This document shows, piece after piece, positions 29,119-37,208 of a stretch of DNA of 64,000 bases. Where the stretch lies: the NCBI GenBank assembly GCA_016208975.1, contig JACQXA010000004.1, positions 869,015 through 933,014 on the forward strand. The letters are read 5' to 3'. Origin of the DNA: Nitrospinota bacterium. GTDB taxonomy: Bacteria; Nitrospinota_A; UBA7883; JACRLM01. The position numbers and the translations under genes are program-made. The number at the start of each line of letters is the position of its first letter. Position 1 is the first letter of the stretch. The notes below the pieces were generated by a model. The model was not told the DNA's origin. It searched no databases and saw only the letters and a program-made list of their open reading frames with translations.

Positions 29119-29437
29119 AAAGCGATTTGCCTTCTCTGGCGGCTTTTTGGAGAACATGGTTTAAGGAGCTTTGCATCTCCTCGTACTCGTCAAGTGAATA
29201 CACCAAAAGGTCTATTGGTAGCGGCGCGTCCCAAATAGCCCGCCGGATTTTACTGAGCTCTTTCCTGCGTGACCGGGCCGGGCCAAAAGGCTCCCTCTCA
29301 ATGACCAGTATGTCATAATCTGAACCTGCCCCATGCTCACCCCTGGCCCTAGAGCCGAACAGTATTATTTTCTCCGGCTGTGTGGCATGGACTATGGCTT
29401 GAACCACGCCATCGAGATATTCGGTTTCTTTATCCAT
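29105..29437 (-). CDS. MNT-type nucleotidyltransferase, partner of HEPN
   Basis: 110-residue minimal nucleotidyltransferase. The active-site signature GS-x10-DxD is complete (GSRARGEHGAGSDYD), with the third carboxylate in PIDLLVY. In characterised pairs MNT neutralises HEPN, in some cases by AMPylating it. It lies upstream of and overlaps the HEPN gene on the same strand, as in most such modules. Whether the pair is a toxin-antitoxin system here is inferred only from architecture. Confidence 0.88.
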   Translation of the reverse strand: MDKETEYLDGVVQAIVHATQPEKIILFGSRARGEHGAGSDYDILVIEREPFGPARSRRKELSKIRRAIWDAPLPIDLLVYSLDEYEEMQSSLNHVLQKAAREGKSLYERH

Positions 29438-29657
29438 GGTTAAAGAATGATGTTAATTTGTCTTGCTCTGTTGTTTTACTATTTTCAGTAATTCTAGCAT
29501 GAGAAGCTTGTGTGGGGTTCTTCAGCCAAGCCTGAGTTGCATTAATTCCACTCCCCCCGCAGTTTAAATCATTTTTTCGCATCTTCCCTCATCGCCGGGC
29601 ATCAAATAGCGGTCACACACTCAACACGCCGTTTATTGAAAGAGGGGGAAATTGAAA

Positions 29658-30572
29658 ATGCCCAGGTTTATCTACGCCCTGTTTATAGCTGTAACGCTCA
29701 TTATTTCAGCTGGTTCATCTTTAGCCGCCACCTCCTTGCAACCATACTTAATCATGGGTGAGCTAAAAGGCTCCATGGCGGAAGCTGAAAAAGCCGTGGG
29801 CGAGGCGCTGGCCTCGGGCGGGTTCTCGGTGATTGGCGCATACTCGCCCGCCAGCGACCCAAAGTTACGCGCCATCGTTTTCACCCGGGACGACATAAGT
29901 TCAGCCTTGGGCGGCCTGGCCCCCACCCGGATGCTGGCGGCGGCTCTCAAGGTTGGATTAAAACAAGGCCCCGGCGGGGTGACTGTCACCATCGTCAATC
30001 CCGAATACCTGTTCCGCGCCTATACGCAGAAAGAATATTCAAAAGCGGAACGGGCGCTTTCCAAGGTTCACAACGACGTTCTGGCGGCGTTCAAACCAGA
30101 CGCGGGATTTAGCGCCAAACCCGCGCCCATGGGTGGTGGAGGGCTTGCGGTCAAAGACCTGGAGCATTACCACTACATGATTGGCATGGAATATTTTGAG
30201 GACATGTCCACCCTCAACGACAAGCCTTCCACTTTCGAAGAGCTGACGGCGAAGATAGAAAAACGCCTGGCGGAGAAAGCTGGCGGGGCCGAAAAGGTTT
30301 ACTCAATAAAACCGGCGGGTAAAAATGTGGCGGTATATGGCGTGGCCCTTACCGACACGAAAATGGGCGAGCGGTTTTTCCTGCCCATCATAGGCACAGA
30401 CCACGTGGCCGCCATGCCTTATGAGCTTATCGTGGTGGATAAAAAGGCATACTGCCTGTATGGAAGATACCGCATCGCGTTGCACTGGCCAGCGCTCACC
30501 ATGGGGACGTTCACAAAGATAATATCCACCCCCGGCGAGATAGTGGACCAGTTGAAAAGCCTGGTCAAATAG
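29658..30572 (+). CDS. secreted protein of unknown function
   Basis: About 304 residues with a clear signal peptide (cleavage after SSLAA). The mature part has two halves: residues 30-145 (LQPYLIMGELKGSMAEAEKAV to LAAFKPD) somewhat resemble DUF302-like folds, and a C-terminal half contains YGVALTDTKMGERFFLPIIG. I cannot assign a function. The ATG at 29658 is correctly spaced from AGAGGGGG (29641-29648); the TTG at 29652 is too close. A perfect 10-bp hairpin follows. Confidence 0.65.
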   Translation: MPRFIYALFIAVTLIISAGSSLAATSLQPYLIMGELKGSMAEAEKAVGEALASGGFSVIGAYSPASDPKLRAIVFTRDDISSALGGLAPTRMLAAALKVGLKQGPGGVTVTIVNPEYLFRAYTQKEYSKAERALSKVHNDVLAAFKPDAGFSAKPAPMGGGGLAVKDLEHYHYMIGMEYFEDMSTLNDKPSTFEELTAKIEKRLAEKAGGAEKVYSIKPAGKNVAVYGVALTDTKMGERFFLPIIGTDHVAAMPYELIVVDKKAYCLYGRYRIALHWPALTMGTFTKIISTPGEIVDQLKSLVK

Positions 30573-30584
30573 CGCGGTTTAATT

Positions 30585-30616
30585 GGCGCGGACGGTTACA
30601 GTTCAACGTCCGCGCC
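30585..30616. terminator. hairpin between convergent genes
   Basis: GGCGCGGACG (30585-30594) pairs perfectly with CGTCCGCGCC (30607-30616) around a 12-base loop, between two convergent genes. The T tract is poor on both sides, so it may be a weak bidirectional terminator. Confidence 0.5.
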
Positions 30617-30635
30617 GTTACTTTACCGACGCGCG

Positions 30636-31133
30636 CTATTCATCGGTGGAAACCGACATCACCAACATGAACAAGGCGCTCATGAACGCCCCGGCAAGAC
30701 CGAACGAGTAATAAACATTCTCCACTTCCCACTTTAGGGCCGCCATAAGCTCCGGAGCCATGTACCCGCCGCAAAGGCCCCCGGCCAAAGCGCCGTATGG
30801 GGCGGCGCAAACCACCCGGCGGAATACCCGCCGCATCCGGTTCCGGGTGTAGGTGAAATAACCTATCAAATCGAAACCCAGCCCGAATCCGCCAAAACAC
30901 AAAGTAACCAGCGCCCCCCTCTCCAGCGTGGGGGCAATTATGATGCCCAACAGCGCCCCCGCGACGCCAAACAATATGGCGGCTCCGGGGAAATGCGTCC
31001 GCATCTTTATGCCGCATCTTGGGCACATTCCGTCCGGCGTGGATATCATCATCCCGCAAAGGGGGCAGACGGGGGGTTTTCGCTCCTCTTCTTCCATCGA
31101 GGGTTGATATTGATTGAAACCTTGCTCGTCCAT
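30636..31133 (-). CDS. zinc-ribbon membrane protein
   Basis: 165 residues. The N-terminus has a two-knuckle zinc ribbon, CPLCGMMISTPDGMCPRCG (residues 23-41), on the cytosolic side. About four membrane helices follow (about 48-160), including Gly-rich ones (GAAILFGVAGALLGIII). There is no known activity for this arrangement. It is 60 bases downstream of the REC-TPR gene and may be cotranscribed with it. Confidence 0.6.
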   Translation of the reverse strand: MDEQGFNQYQPSMEEEERKPPVCPLCGMMISTPDGMCPRCGIKMRTHFPGAAILFGVAGALLGIIIAPTLERGALVTLCFGGFGLGFDLIGYFTYTRNRMRRVFRRVVCAAPYGALAGGLCGGYMAPELMAALKWEVENVYYSFGLAGAFMSALFMLVMSVSTDE

Positions 31134-31194
31134 GAGTGATTAAGCTGGTTGGGTTTGAAAAGTTGAGCCGCGTTACCAGGAAGCCGGGAGTCTA

Positions 31195-32736
31195 TTACCC
31201 GCCGGCGTGCTCTCCCAGCATCTCCAGGTATTTGTCCACCTCGGTAAGAGACGGATCCAGCGTTTTGGCCTTCCTGAAATACTCCAGGCTCTTGTCTTCC
31301 TGGCTGGCCTTGAAGTAGGCCACCCCAAGGTTGAATATGATCGCCGCGTCGTTCGGGTCCAGCTGGGCGGCGCGCTGATACTCCATCACCGCCGCGTGAC
31401 GGTCTCCCATGGTCCTGTATATAACCCCGCACAGGTTGTACGAAAACTTGTCCGAAGGGTTTATTTTCTTGGCCTTCTCGATGAAATAAAGGGATTCCCT
31501 GAACATCTTGCTCCGGTACAGCGCCAAGGCCGCCTCCTCGTACACTTCAAAAGTCCCTTCAGAAAGCTGGTCGGCCTTTTTAAAGGCGAAAAGGGCCTTC
31601 TGGGATTCATCGCGATTGAGGTACACCTTGCCCATCTCCACCCAGCCTTCGGCGTCTTTGGGCTCTATCTGGTGGGCGCGTTCGAACATCTCCATGGCTT
31701 TTAACTTCAGGCCGGTTTTCTGGTAGGCCACCATCAGGTTGTAATACGCCGAAACCATGTCTGGATCCAGCTCCACAGCCTTGTTCATGTTCCCGATGCC
31801 CTCTTCCTGCAAGGACTGGTCATTTTCCGCCTCGCCATGCTCAAACTTGGCCCGGCCCAGCGAGTTTTGCCCTTTGGCCTCCATGGCCCTTCTCAAATCC
31901 CGGGCGAAAAGCCATACGGCCTTGCCCAGATACTCGATGGCCTGGGGGTATTTACCATCCCTCAGGTAAGCTTCGCCCAGTTTCTGGGTTATGTCCGCAG
32001 ATTCCGGCTGGGCTTGCAGGGCTATCTCCAGTTCCTTGATGGATTGGGGTATCTTGCCCAAGGCTTTCAAGGCCTGCGACAACAATTGATGCGCCTCCAC
32101 CGCCCCGAAATCGCTGGCGATGACTTTCCTTAGCAGTTTTTCGGCGTCCCCGTAAAACCGGAACCGCATAAAAGTCTTGCCCACTTCCAGCTCCGGCTGG
32201 ACGCTGAATGGGGCAACATCTCCTAAAGCCAGGAACCGGCGGGAAAATTCCTCCGCCTTGCGCCTTTGGCCCATCTCGGTTTCAGGGGCTTCCATGGCCA
32301 GGTCGACCTGGTCAAAGTAAGCGTCCACATCTTTCCGGACCATGGCGATCCTGCGTAGCAGTATGTGCGTAAGCCTTTCCCGGAAAAGATGGGGCATGGG
32401 GGGTTTAACTATGCACTCGTCCACCCCGGCGGCGGCGGCGGCGCGGATGTCGTCTTTCTTCTGCTCGTCAACCAGCATGATGAACGCCATGTTCCTGGAG
32501 CGGGCGTCGGCCCTCACGCTCTTCAACAGTTCGTAGCCGGACATATTGGCCCCGCCCCAGTCGGCCACTACAAGGCCAATGCTTTTGGATGGGGTGCTGG
32601 TGGAGAATATTATGGCGTCGAAGGCCTCTTTGCCGTTCTGGGTTTCCAGTATTTCGGTGAAACCAAGAAGCGATAACGCCGAGCGTATCCTCTGCCGCTC
32701 TACCGCCGCGTCTCCTGCGATCAGCGCACGCATCAC
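31195..32736 (-). CDS. response-regulator receiver domain with TPR array
   Basis: 513 residues. Residues 1-125 are a CheY-like receiver: acidic pocket near AGDAA, phospho-acceptor in VVADWGG (about D60), and the conserved lysine in IVKPPMP. Residues 185-505 contain about eight tetratricopeptide repeats (for example AWLYNLMVAYQ-type and NAAIIFNLGVAYFKAS-type helices), a protein-binding scaffold. There is no DNA-binding or enzymatic output domain, so phosphorylation probably controls a protein interaction. No histidine kinase is adjacent. A double ATG (32736/32733) follows a GA-rich ribosome-binding site. Confidence 0.85.
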   Translation of the reverse strand: MMRALIAGDAAVERQRIRSALSLLGFTEILETQNGKEAFDAIIFSTSTPSKSIGLVVADWGGANMSGYELLKSVRADARSRNMAFIMLVDEQKKDDIRAAAAAGVDECIVKPPMPHLFRERLTHILLRRIAMVRKDVDAYFDQVDLAMEAPETEMGQRRKAEEFSRRFLALGDVAPFSVQPELEVGKTFMRFRFYGDAEKLLRKVIASDFGAVEAHQLLSQALKALGKIPQSIKELEIALQAQPESADITQKLGEAYLRDGKYPQAIEYLGKAVWLFARDLRRAMEAKGQNSLGRAKFEHGEAENDQSLQEEGIGNMNKAVELDPDMVSAYYNLMVAYQKTGLKLKAMEMFERAHQIEPKDAEGWVEMGKVYLNRDESQKALFAFKKADQLSEGTFEVYEEAALALYRSKMFRESLYFIEKAKKINPSDKFSYNLCGVIYRTMGDRHAAVMEYQRAAQLDPNDAAIIFNLGVAYFKASQEDKSLEYFRKAKTLDPSLTEVDKYLEMLGEHAGG

Positions 32737-32987
32737 CCGTTCCCCCTCTTCTGCGCCATGTGTCCGCGCGGCAAGGCAAGGCGCGGAGGCATAATATGGT
32801 GAAAGAATTGCGAGTTATTTTACTTCATTATCTTGAGGTCAATTCCAATACTGTGTCAACAGTTTATTGCCGGTTCAAAATGACAACCCCAACCGTTTTC
32901 AACTCAAACACTTGTCACGCCCACTGCGGGGTCATATCATGGTGGGGGCCGGTTTATGTAACAACTGTTTTCGTTTTGAGGTTTGTG

Positions 32988-33593
32988 ATGGATAAAATGG
33001 CGAGGCTCTCACTCACCGCTATGCTGGCGGTGTTTGTCTTGACGTTGAACGGTTGCGGCTATAACGCCTTCCAGGCCGGGGATGAAAGCATAAAAGCCCA
33101 TTGGGCCGAGGTGGTAAACCAGTACCAGCGCCGGGCGGACCTTGTGCCCAATCTCGTGAACGTGGTCAAAGGCTATGCCGCCCATGAAAAAGAGATACTG
33201 GAAAATGTCACCCTTGCCCGGTCTCGCGTGGCTTCCATCCAGGCGACCCCGGAGCTTTTGAACGACCCGAAAGCCTTCGCCGCTTTCCAACAAGCCCAGG
33301 CGGGCCTGCAAGGCGCCCTTTCCAGGCTTATCGCCGTGGCCGAGAACTATCCCCAATTGAAAGCCGATGGTGTTTTCCGCGACCTGATGGCCCAGCTGGA
33401 GGGCACGGAGAACCGCATCACCGTGGCCCGCAACCGTTACATAAAAGCGGTGGAAGGATATAACGTGACCGTGCGCTCGTTTCCCTCGAACCTCACGGCC
33501 ATTGTTTTCGGCTACACGGTGAAACCCACCTTCGAGGTGGCTAACGAAAAAGAGATATCCACTGCCCCCAAGGTGGATTTCGGGCAAAAATAA
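32988..33593 (+). CDS. LemA family lipoprotein
   Basis: 201 residues. A signal peptide with a lipobox-like LTLNGC ends at the cysteine near residue 22. The mature part is the LemA alpha-helical bundle (QRRADLVPNLVNVVKGYAAHEKE, LSRLIAVAENYPQLKA, ARNRYIKAVEGYN). LemA proteins have no agreed function but are commonly paired with TPM-domain proteins, as here. I start at the ATG at 32988 because GAGG sits six bases upstream. The 250 bases before it contain no other recognisable gene. Confidence 0.92.
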   Translation: MDKMARLSLTAMLAVFVLTLNGCGYNAFQAGDESIKAHWAEVVNQYQRRADLVPNLVNVVKGYAAHEKEILENVTLARSRVASIQATPELLNDPKAFAAFQQAQAGLQGALSRLIAVAENYPQLKADGVFRDLMAQLEGTENRITVARNRYIKAVEGYNVTVRSFPSNLTAIVFGYTVKPTFEVANEKEISTAPKVDFGQK

Positions 33594-33613
33594 CCATCAG
33601 CCCTTTTAGATAA

Positions 33614-34396
33614 ATGCGTATAAATATTTGGCGGCGCGCTCTTTTTATCCTGGCTCCCGCTACGGCGCTCTGCCTGTGGCCCGGCGCCGGGCGGGCCGAG
33701 ACGCCAATACCCCCTTTGCGTACCGCCGTGACCGACCTGACCGGAACGCTTTCATCCAGCCAGGCCGCCGAGCTGGAGTCGAAACTCCGGGAGTTTGACA
33801 AAACGAAGGGGAGCCAGGTGGCGGTGCTTATAGTCCCGTCCACCAAGCCGGAGACCATAGAGCAATACTCCATCCGTGTATTTGAAAGCTGGAAACTTGG
33901 CCGGAAAGGGATGGACGACGGGGTGTTGTTCACCGTGGCCATGCAAGACCGTACCATGCGCATTGAGGTGGGTTACGGGCTTGAAGGGGCTTTGCCGGAC
34001 GCAATTTGCAAAAGGATCACCAGCGAGCTTGTGGTTCCCAGGTTTAAGGAGGGAGACTACGCTACAGGAATTTCCGCCGGGGTGGACGCAATATTGAAAT
34101 CCATCGCCGGGGAGAAATTGCCCTCGCCAGCAAGCGCCGGACAGGAGGATTTCTCGGGATGGGAAATCATATTGATCCCTATCATCCTCTTTATTGTGGT
34201 TTTTTTCATTATTTTGTCCAAGGCCGCAGGGAGGGCAAAAAGTGGAAGGCGTGGCCCGCCAGACAATGGTTCCGGTTATTATGGCGGCGGTAGCGACTAT
34301 GGAAACTCTTCAAACAGCGGAAGCGATTCCGGTGGCGGTGATTTTAGCGGGGGCGGGGGCGAATCCGGGGGTGGAGGTTCATCGGACAACTGGTAG
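33614..34396 (+). CDS. TPM-domain (YgcG-like) membrane protein
   Basis: 260 residues: signal peptide (cleavage near AGRAE), TPM domain (about 35-175; DLTGTLSSSQAAELE, RVFESWKLGRKGMDDGVLF, EVGYGLEGALPD), a membrane helix (about 185-203) and a low-complexity Gly/Ser tail ending GGGGSSDNW, typical of the family. TPM proteins have been linked to photosystem assembly phosphatases and to envelope maintenance; the role here is unknown. It follows lemA by 20 bases. Confidence 0.9.
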   Translation: MRINIWRRALFILAPATALCLWPGAGRAETPIPPLRTAVTDLTGTLSSSQAAELESKLREFDKTKGSQVAVLIVPSTKPETIEQYSIRVFESWKLGRKGMDDGVLFTVAMQDRTMRIEVGYGLEGALPDAICKRITSELVVPRFKEGDYATGISAGVDAILKSIAGEKLPSPASAGQEDFSGWEIILIPIILFIVVFFIILSKAAGRAKSGRRGPPDNGSGYYGGGSDYGNSSNSGSDSGGGDFSGGGGESGGGGSSDNW

Positions 34397-34403
34397 TTTG
34401 ATC

Positions 34404-34850
34404 CTATTCCGACGACACGGGGATTACAGAACCCGCCGTTTGGGTTTTCGCTTTCGGAATGGTAACTGAAAGCAACCCGTCTTTTAATGACGCGCTCACG
34501 CTATTTTCATCCACCTCGCACGGCAGGATGAAATTGCGGATGAACTTGCCATAGTTCCGCTCTATACGGAAATAGCTTTCATCGCTCACGTCTTTCTGTT
34601 TTTTCCGCACGCCCACGAAGGTAACGGTGTTGCCGCTGATGTCCAGCACCATGTCGTCCAGGCTCATGCCGGGCACTTCCGCCTTTAACACGAACCCTTC
34701 GGCGTTCTCGTAAACGTCGCACAGCGGCACCCAAGGGGAGGGGAACCTTATGTCCACATCCAGGTTCGCCAGCACATACTCGAACAGCTTGCTCATCCTG
34801 TCCTGCACGAACATCAGGTCTTTGGCTGGATCCCAACGCAATATGGACAT
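34404..34850 (-). CDS. Hsp20/alpha-crystallin small heat-shock protein
   Basis: 148 residues with the alpha-crystallin domain at about 40-135: VPLCDVYENAEGFVLKAEVPGM, then the family motif FILPCEVDENSVSASLKDGLLSVTIPK, given here as its start and end, and a C-terminal tail with VIPV, an IXI-like motif for oligomer contacts. It acts as an ATP-independent holdase in the cytosol. It converges on the TPM gene with seven bases between the stops. No CIRCE or other heat-shock operator was seen. Confidence 0.95.
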   Translation of the reverse strand: MSILRWDPAKDLMFVQDRMSKLFEYVLANLDVDIRFPSPWVPLCDVYENAEGFVLKAEVPGMSLDDMVLDISGNTVTFVGVRKKQKDVSDESYFRIERNYGKFIRNFILPCEVDENSVSASLKDGLLSVTIPKAKTQTAGSVIPVSSE

Positions 34851-34899
34851 TTTTCCCTCGAACCCGCGCTTGCATGGTTATTATGTAATCAATATAAAA

Positions 34900-34950
34900 G
34901 GCCCGGCCCCGTATGGCAACTTTTTGTTGCCGGCGGGGGCGGGCTTTTCA
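34900..34950 (-). terminator. terminator after the Gly-rich lipoprotein gene
   Basis: A long GC-rich hairpin (about 34901-34944) with an inner stem GGCAAC-TTTTT-GTTGCC and outer arms GCCCG...CGGGC. On the minus strand it is followed by CTTTTATATT. It ends the gene at 34971 and separates it from hsp20. Confidence 0.75.
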
Positions 34951-34970
34951 TTACCAGCCAGGCCATTGAC

Positions 34971-35567
34971 CTATGGGGCCGCCTGCAACATTCCCTCAAG
35001 CTCGCCCAGCGCGGCCGCCACTTCCGGCCCGGCCTTTTCGCCTGAAGGGGCGCCAATTGTTTCACGCAATAGGCTTTCCGCCTCGTCCGAACCTTTGCCG
35101 GTATATTTGACTGCTCCTGTCCTGCCCCACGCGCCTGCTGAATATTTGTGAGACGTTGTGGAGTTCAATGCGTAGCATGGGCTTAGGCTACCGTTAATGG
35201 ACAGGTAGAAACATCCAGTCAATCTTCCGTCTGATTCTATGACGAAGGTGTAATCGTAATACCAGCCGGTAATGGCAGTCTGGACAACCAAAAGATATTT
35301 TGAAAGTGATGGAGACCAAGCGGCCAAGGCCGAATATGTTGGATAATCAGCGTCATATCCGCTATAAATATCCTCACCATCGGAGTTTTTCTCCGATGTT
35401 TTGGCGTCCAGGGTAACTTTTTTTGTATACTCGCTGATGATGACATAAACGAACTTGAAGTTGCCCAGAAGCTTATCCGCCTCGGCCGTATTCGAACCGC
35501 CAGACCCTCCTCCGCCGCAGGCTGAAACCATCAACACCGTCATGAGAGCCGCTAACACCTTTTTCAT
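34971..35567 (-). CDS. putative lipoprotein, unknown function
   Basis: 198 residues. A signal peptide with lipobox VSAC at about residue 16 is followed by a flexible GGGGSGGSN spacer, so the protein is a membrane-attached lipoprotein. The rest is mainly beta (KFVYVIISEYTKKVTL, YDYTFVIESDGRLTGCFYL) with a helical C-terminus. No family was recognised. The ATG at 35567 has a strong GGAGGGGG ribosome-binding site. It is divergent from the WYL regulator, with the paired operators in between, so it could be controlled by that regulator. Confidence 0.7.
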   Translation of the reverse strand: MKKVLAALMTVLMVSACGGGGSGGSNTAEADKLLGNFKFVYVIISEYTKKVTLDAKTSEKNSDGEDIYSGYDADYPTYSALAAWSPSLSKYLLVVQTAITGWYYDYTFVIESDGRLTGCFYLSINGSLSPCYALNSTTSHKYSAGAWGRTGAVKYTGKGSDEAESLLRETIGAPSGEKAGPEVAAALGELEGMLQAAP

Positions 35568-35643
35568 CTTCCCCCTCCTTTTCTCGTTCATAACCGCTCC
35601 GGGGCGCGGGCTCCGGCGCTAATGGAGAGAGGGTATGGCGCCT

Positions 35644-35720
35644 TTGTGACAGGGCAGGTCACAAATTCCCTTGTACTATTTCATTTTGAGACCTTGCCTG
35701 TCACAACGTTCCGGTATAAT
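35644..35720 (+). promoter_or_regulatory. two phased operators and a sigma-70 promoter upstream of the WYL regulator
   Basis: Operator 1 (35644-35664) is TTGTGAC-N7-GTCACAA, a perfect palindrome. Operator 2 (35686-35706) is TTGAGAC-N7-GTCACAA with one mismatch. Their centres are 42 bases apart, four helical turns. A TATAAT -10 element lies at 35715-35720, with TTGCCT (35694-35699) as a possible -35 inside operator 2. A bound regulator would block this promoter. CRP sites have a six-base gap, so these are not CRP sites. Confidence 0.65.
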
Positions 35721-35790
35721 TTGGTGTGGGTTTTTATGACGGGACGGAATACGCGTCCTGCCGAATTTCCATGTAACCCGGGAGGCCGGT

Positions 35791-36759
35791 TTGCCCAGGA
35801 ACAGCCAAAGCGTCCGCATTATTGGCCTGATGAACGATTTGCGCTCGGCCTCCGGCGTTTATCCATCCCACGCCGCCAGTAAATACATGGTTACGGTACG
35901 CACCATCTACCGGGATATGGAGGGGCTGGAGAAACTGGGTTGCCCCATATATAAAGACGAAAGCGGATTCCGGGTTGTCTGGCGGATGCAGAAGACCAAT
36001 GGAGCGGAATCCGGCGAAATCCCTTTTTCGCAGGGTGAAAAGTTGTCGCTCCTTTTTGCGTCCAATCTGGCGAAGAAGCTGGGTGGTTCCTCTTTTGAAA
36101 ATAATATCCTGTCGCTGGTGGGCAAACTGGTGGCGCGGGGAAATGGAACCAACGGATTTCAGTCCGCTAAAAACCTGTTCTTCCCCTTCGTGAAAGGCGC
36201 GAAAGGCTACGCATCCCATGAACGCGCTCTGGACAAAATCGTTTCCGCCATCATCGAGTCCAGGGTTGTTTCCATCGTATATAATTCGTTCCATTCGGGC
36301 AGGGTGAAAAAGCTTTCTATCCATCCTTATCACGTCTTCGAGCATTCAAACGGGCTGTATGTTTACTGCCATTCCCCGGCGCACGGCAAAATAATAACCC
36401 TGGCGGTGGAGAGGATAAAAAACGTAACCGTTACAAATGAGCTTTTCCAGCCAGGCCCGGCGCGGAATATACCGGAAATTTCCCAAGACAGCATCGGCCT
36501 CGGCTCCGGCCGGCGGGTGAATGTGGAGCTGGAGTTCGACGAGAATGCGGCCAAATACGTCAAGGAGCGGCGCTGGCACCCTTCGCAGAAAATCGTTGAG
36601 ATGGAAGATGGGCGCGTCCGGTTATCAATGCAAGTCTGCCTCGATTACGAGCTGACGCGGTTTATTTTGGGTTTTGGCCCGGCGGTGAGGGTGGTAAAAC
36701 CTGCGGGATTGCGAAATAGAATTGCGGCCAGTTTAAAAGAGACGCTGGAGAATTATTAG
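35791..36759 (+). CDS. WYL-domain transcriptional regulator
   Basis: 322 residues. An N-terminal winged helix (SKYMVTVRTIYRDMEGLEKLGCPIYKD) is followed by a linker and the WYL domain (about 165-225), in which the name motif is replaced by NGLYVYCHSPAH, then a WCX-type C-terminal domain (RVNVELEFDENAAKYVKERRWHPSQ, given as the start of the strand-helix unit). WYL domains bind ligands, often nucleic acid or nucleotides. The start is a TTG at 35791 with GGGAGG five bases ahead. The paired operators upstream suggest autoregulation. Confidence 0.88.
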   Translation: MPRNSQSVRIIGLMNDLRSASGVYPSHAASKYMVTVRTIYRDMEGLEKLGCPIYKDESGFRVVWRMQKTNGAESGEIPFSQGEKLSLLFASNLAKKLGGSSFENNILSLVGKLVARGNGTNGFQSAKNLFFPFVKGAKGYASHERALDKIVSAIIESRVVSIVYNSFHSGRVKKLSIHPYHVFEHSNGLYVYCHSPAHGKIITLAVERIKNVTVTNELFQPGPARNIPEISQDSIGLGSGRRVNVELEFDENAAKYVKERRWHPSQKIVEMEDGRVRLSMQVCLDYELTRFILGFGPAVRVVKPAGLRNRIAASLKETLENY

Positions 36760-36795
36760 AACATATATGAACTTCAGGAAAGCGCAGGAGTAATC

Positions 36796-36888
36796 ATGTC
36801 TGGATTGACAATCACAGATGTTCTGTTCAGCCGCCTAAGCCCGTCGCCGGAACGTCGCGCATTTTTCCGCAAACGAAACAAGCAATAG
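36796..36888 (+). CDS. possible 30-residue peptide
   Basis: A short reading frame with a good CAGGAG ribosome-binding site five bases before its ATG and a TAG stop 33 bases ahead of the AbrB-like gene. The peptide starts MSGLTITDV and ends in a basic tail (RRAFFRKRNKQ). It may be a real small protein, a leader peptide, or the remains of a longer gene. Apart from the ribosome-binding site there is no support. Confidence 0.3.
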   Translation: MSGLTITDVLFSRLSPSPERRAFFRKRNKQ

Positions 36889-36920
36889 CATTGTATCCTT
36901 ATTGTAAGGAAACAAGGAAT

Positions 36921-37148
36921 GTGCTTGCTAAAAAGACATCGAAGAACCAACTGACCCTTCCAAAAAAAATCGCAGATGGTTTTAATGGTGTGGACTACTT
37001 CGATGTTTCCGTTAAGGACAACTCCATAGTCCTCAAGCCTGTTAAAATAGAGCCCGCCAGGAAGGGGCTGGAGAGCATGAGGGATAAAATCAAGTCGCTC
37101 GGACTGGATGATACCGACATAAAAAAAGCGATTCGCTGGGCGCGCTAA
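36921..37148 (+). CDS. AbrB/MazE-like antitoxin-type DNA-binding protein
   Basis: About 75 residues from a GTG start. The swapped-hairpin AbrB signature is clear: AKKTSKNQLTLPKKIADGF then DYFDVSVKDNSIVLKPV, with a helical C-terminus (DDTDIKKAIRWAR) of the kind that binds a toxin. No toxin gene follows, since dnaK lies downstream on the other strand, so it is an orphan. A TTG at 36891 would extend it but breaks the usual N-terminus. Confidence 0.72.
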   Translation: MLAKKTSKNQLTLPKKIADGFNGVDYFDVSVKDNSIVLKPVKIEPARKGLESMRDKIKSLGLDDTDIKKAIRWAR

Positions 37149-37150
37149 AT

Positions 37151-37184
37151 AAAAAGCCCCGCCGTCCTTTCGAATGGCGGGGCT
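37151..37184 (-). terminator. Rho-independent terminator of dnaK
   Basis: AGCCCCGCC (37155-37163) pairs with GGCGGGGCT (37176-37184). On the minus strand the hairpin is followed by TTTTTATTT, a good U tract for the dnaK transcript. The T run exists only on that side. Confidence 0.85.
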
Positions 37185-37208
37185 GATTAACTCGACTGCC
37201 CTTAAAGA

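Noticed and set aside
35644-35706. CRP/FNR binding sites
   Set aside because: The half-sites TGTGA/TCACA are nine bases apart instead of six.
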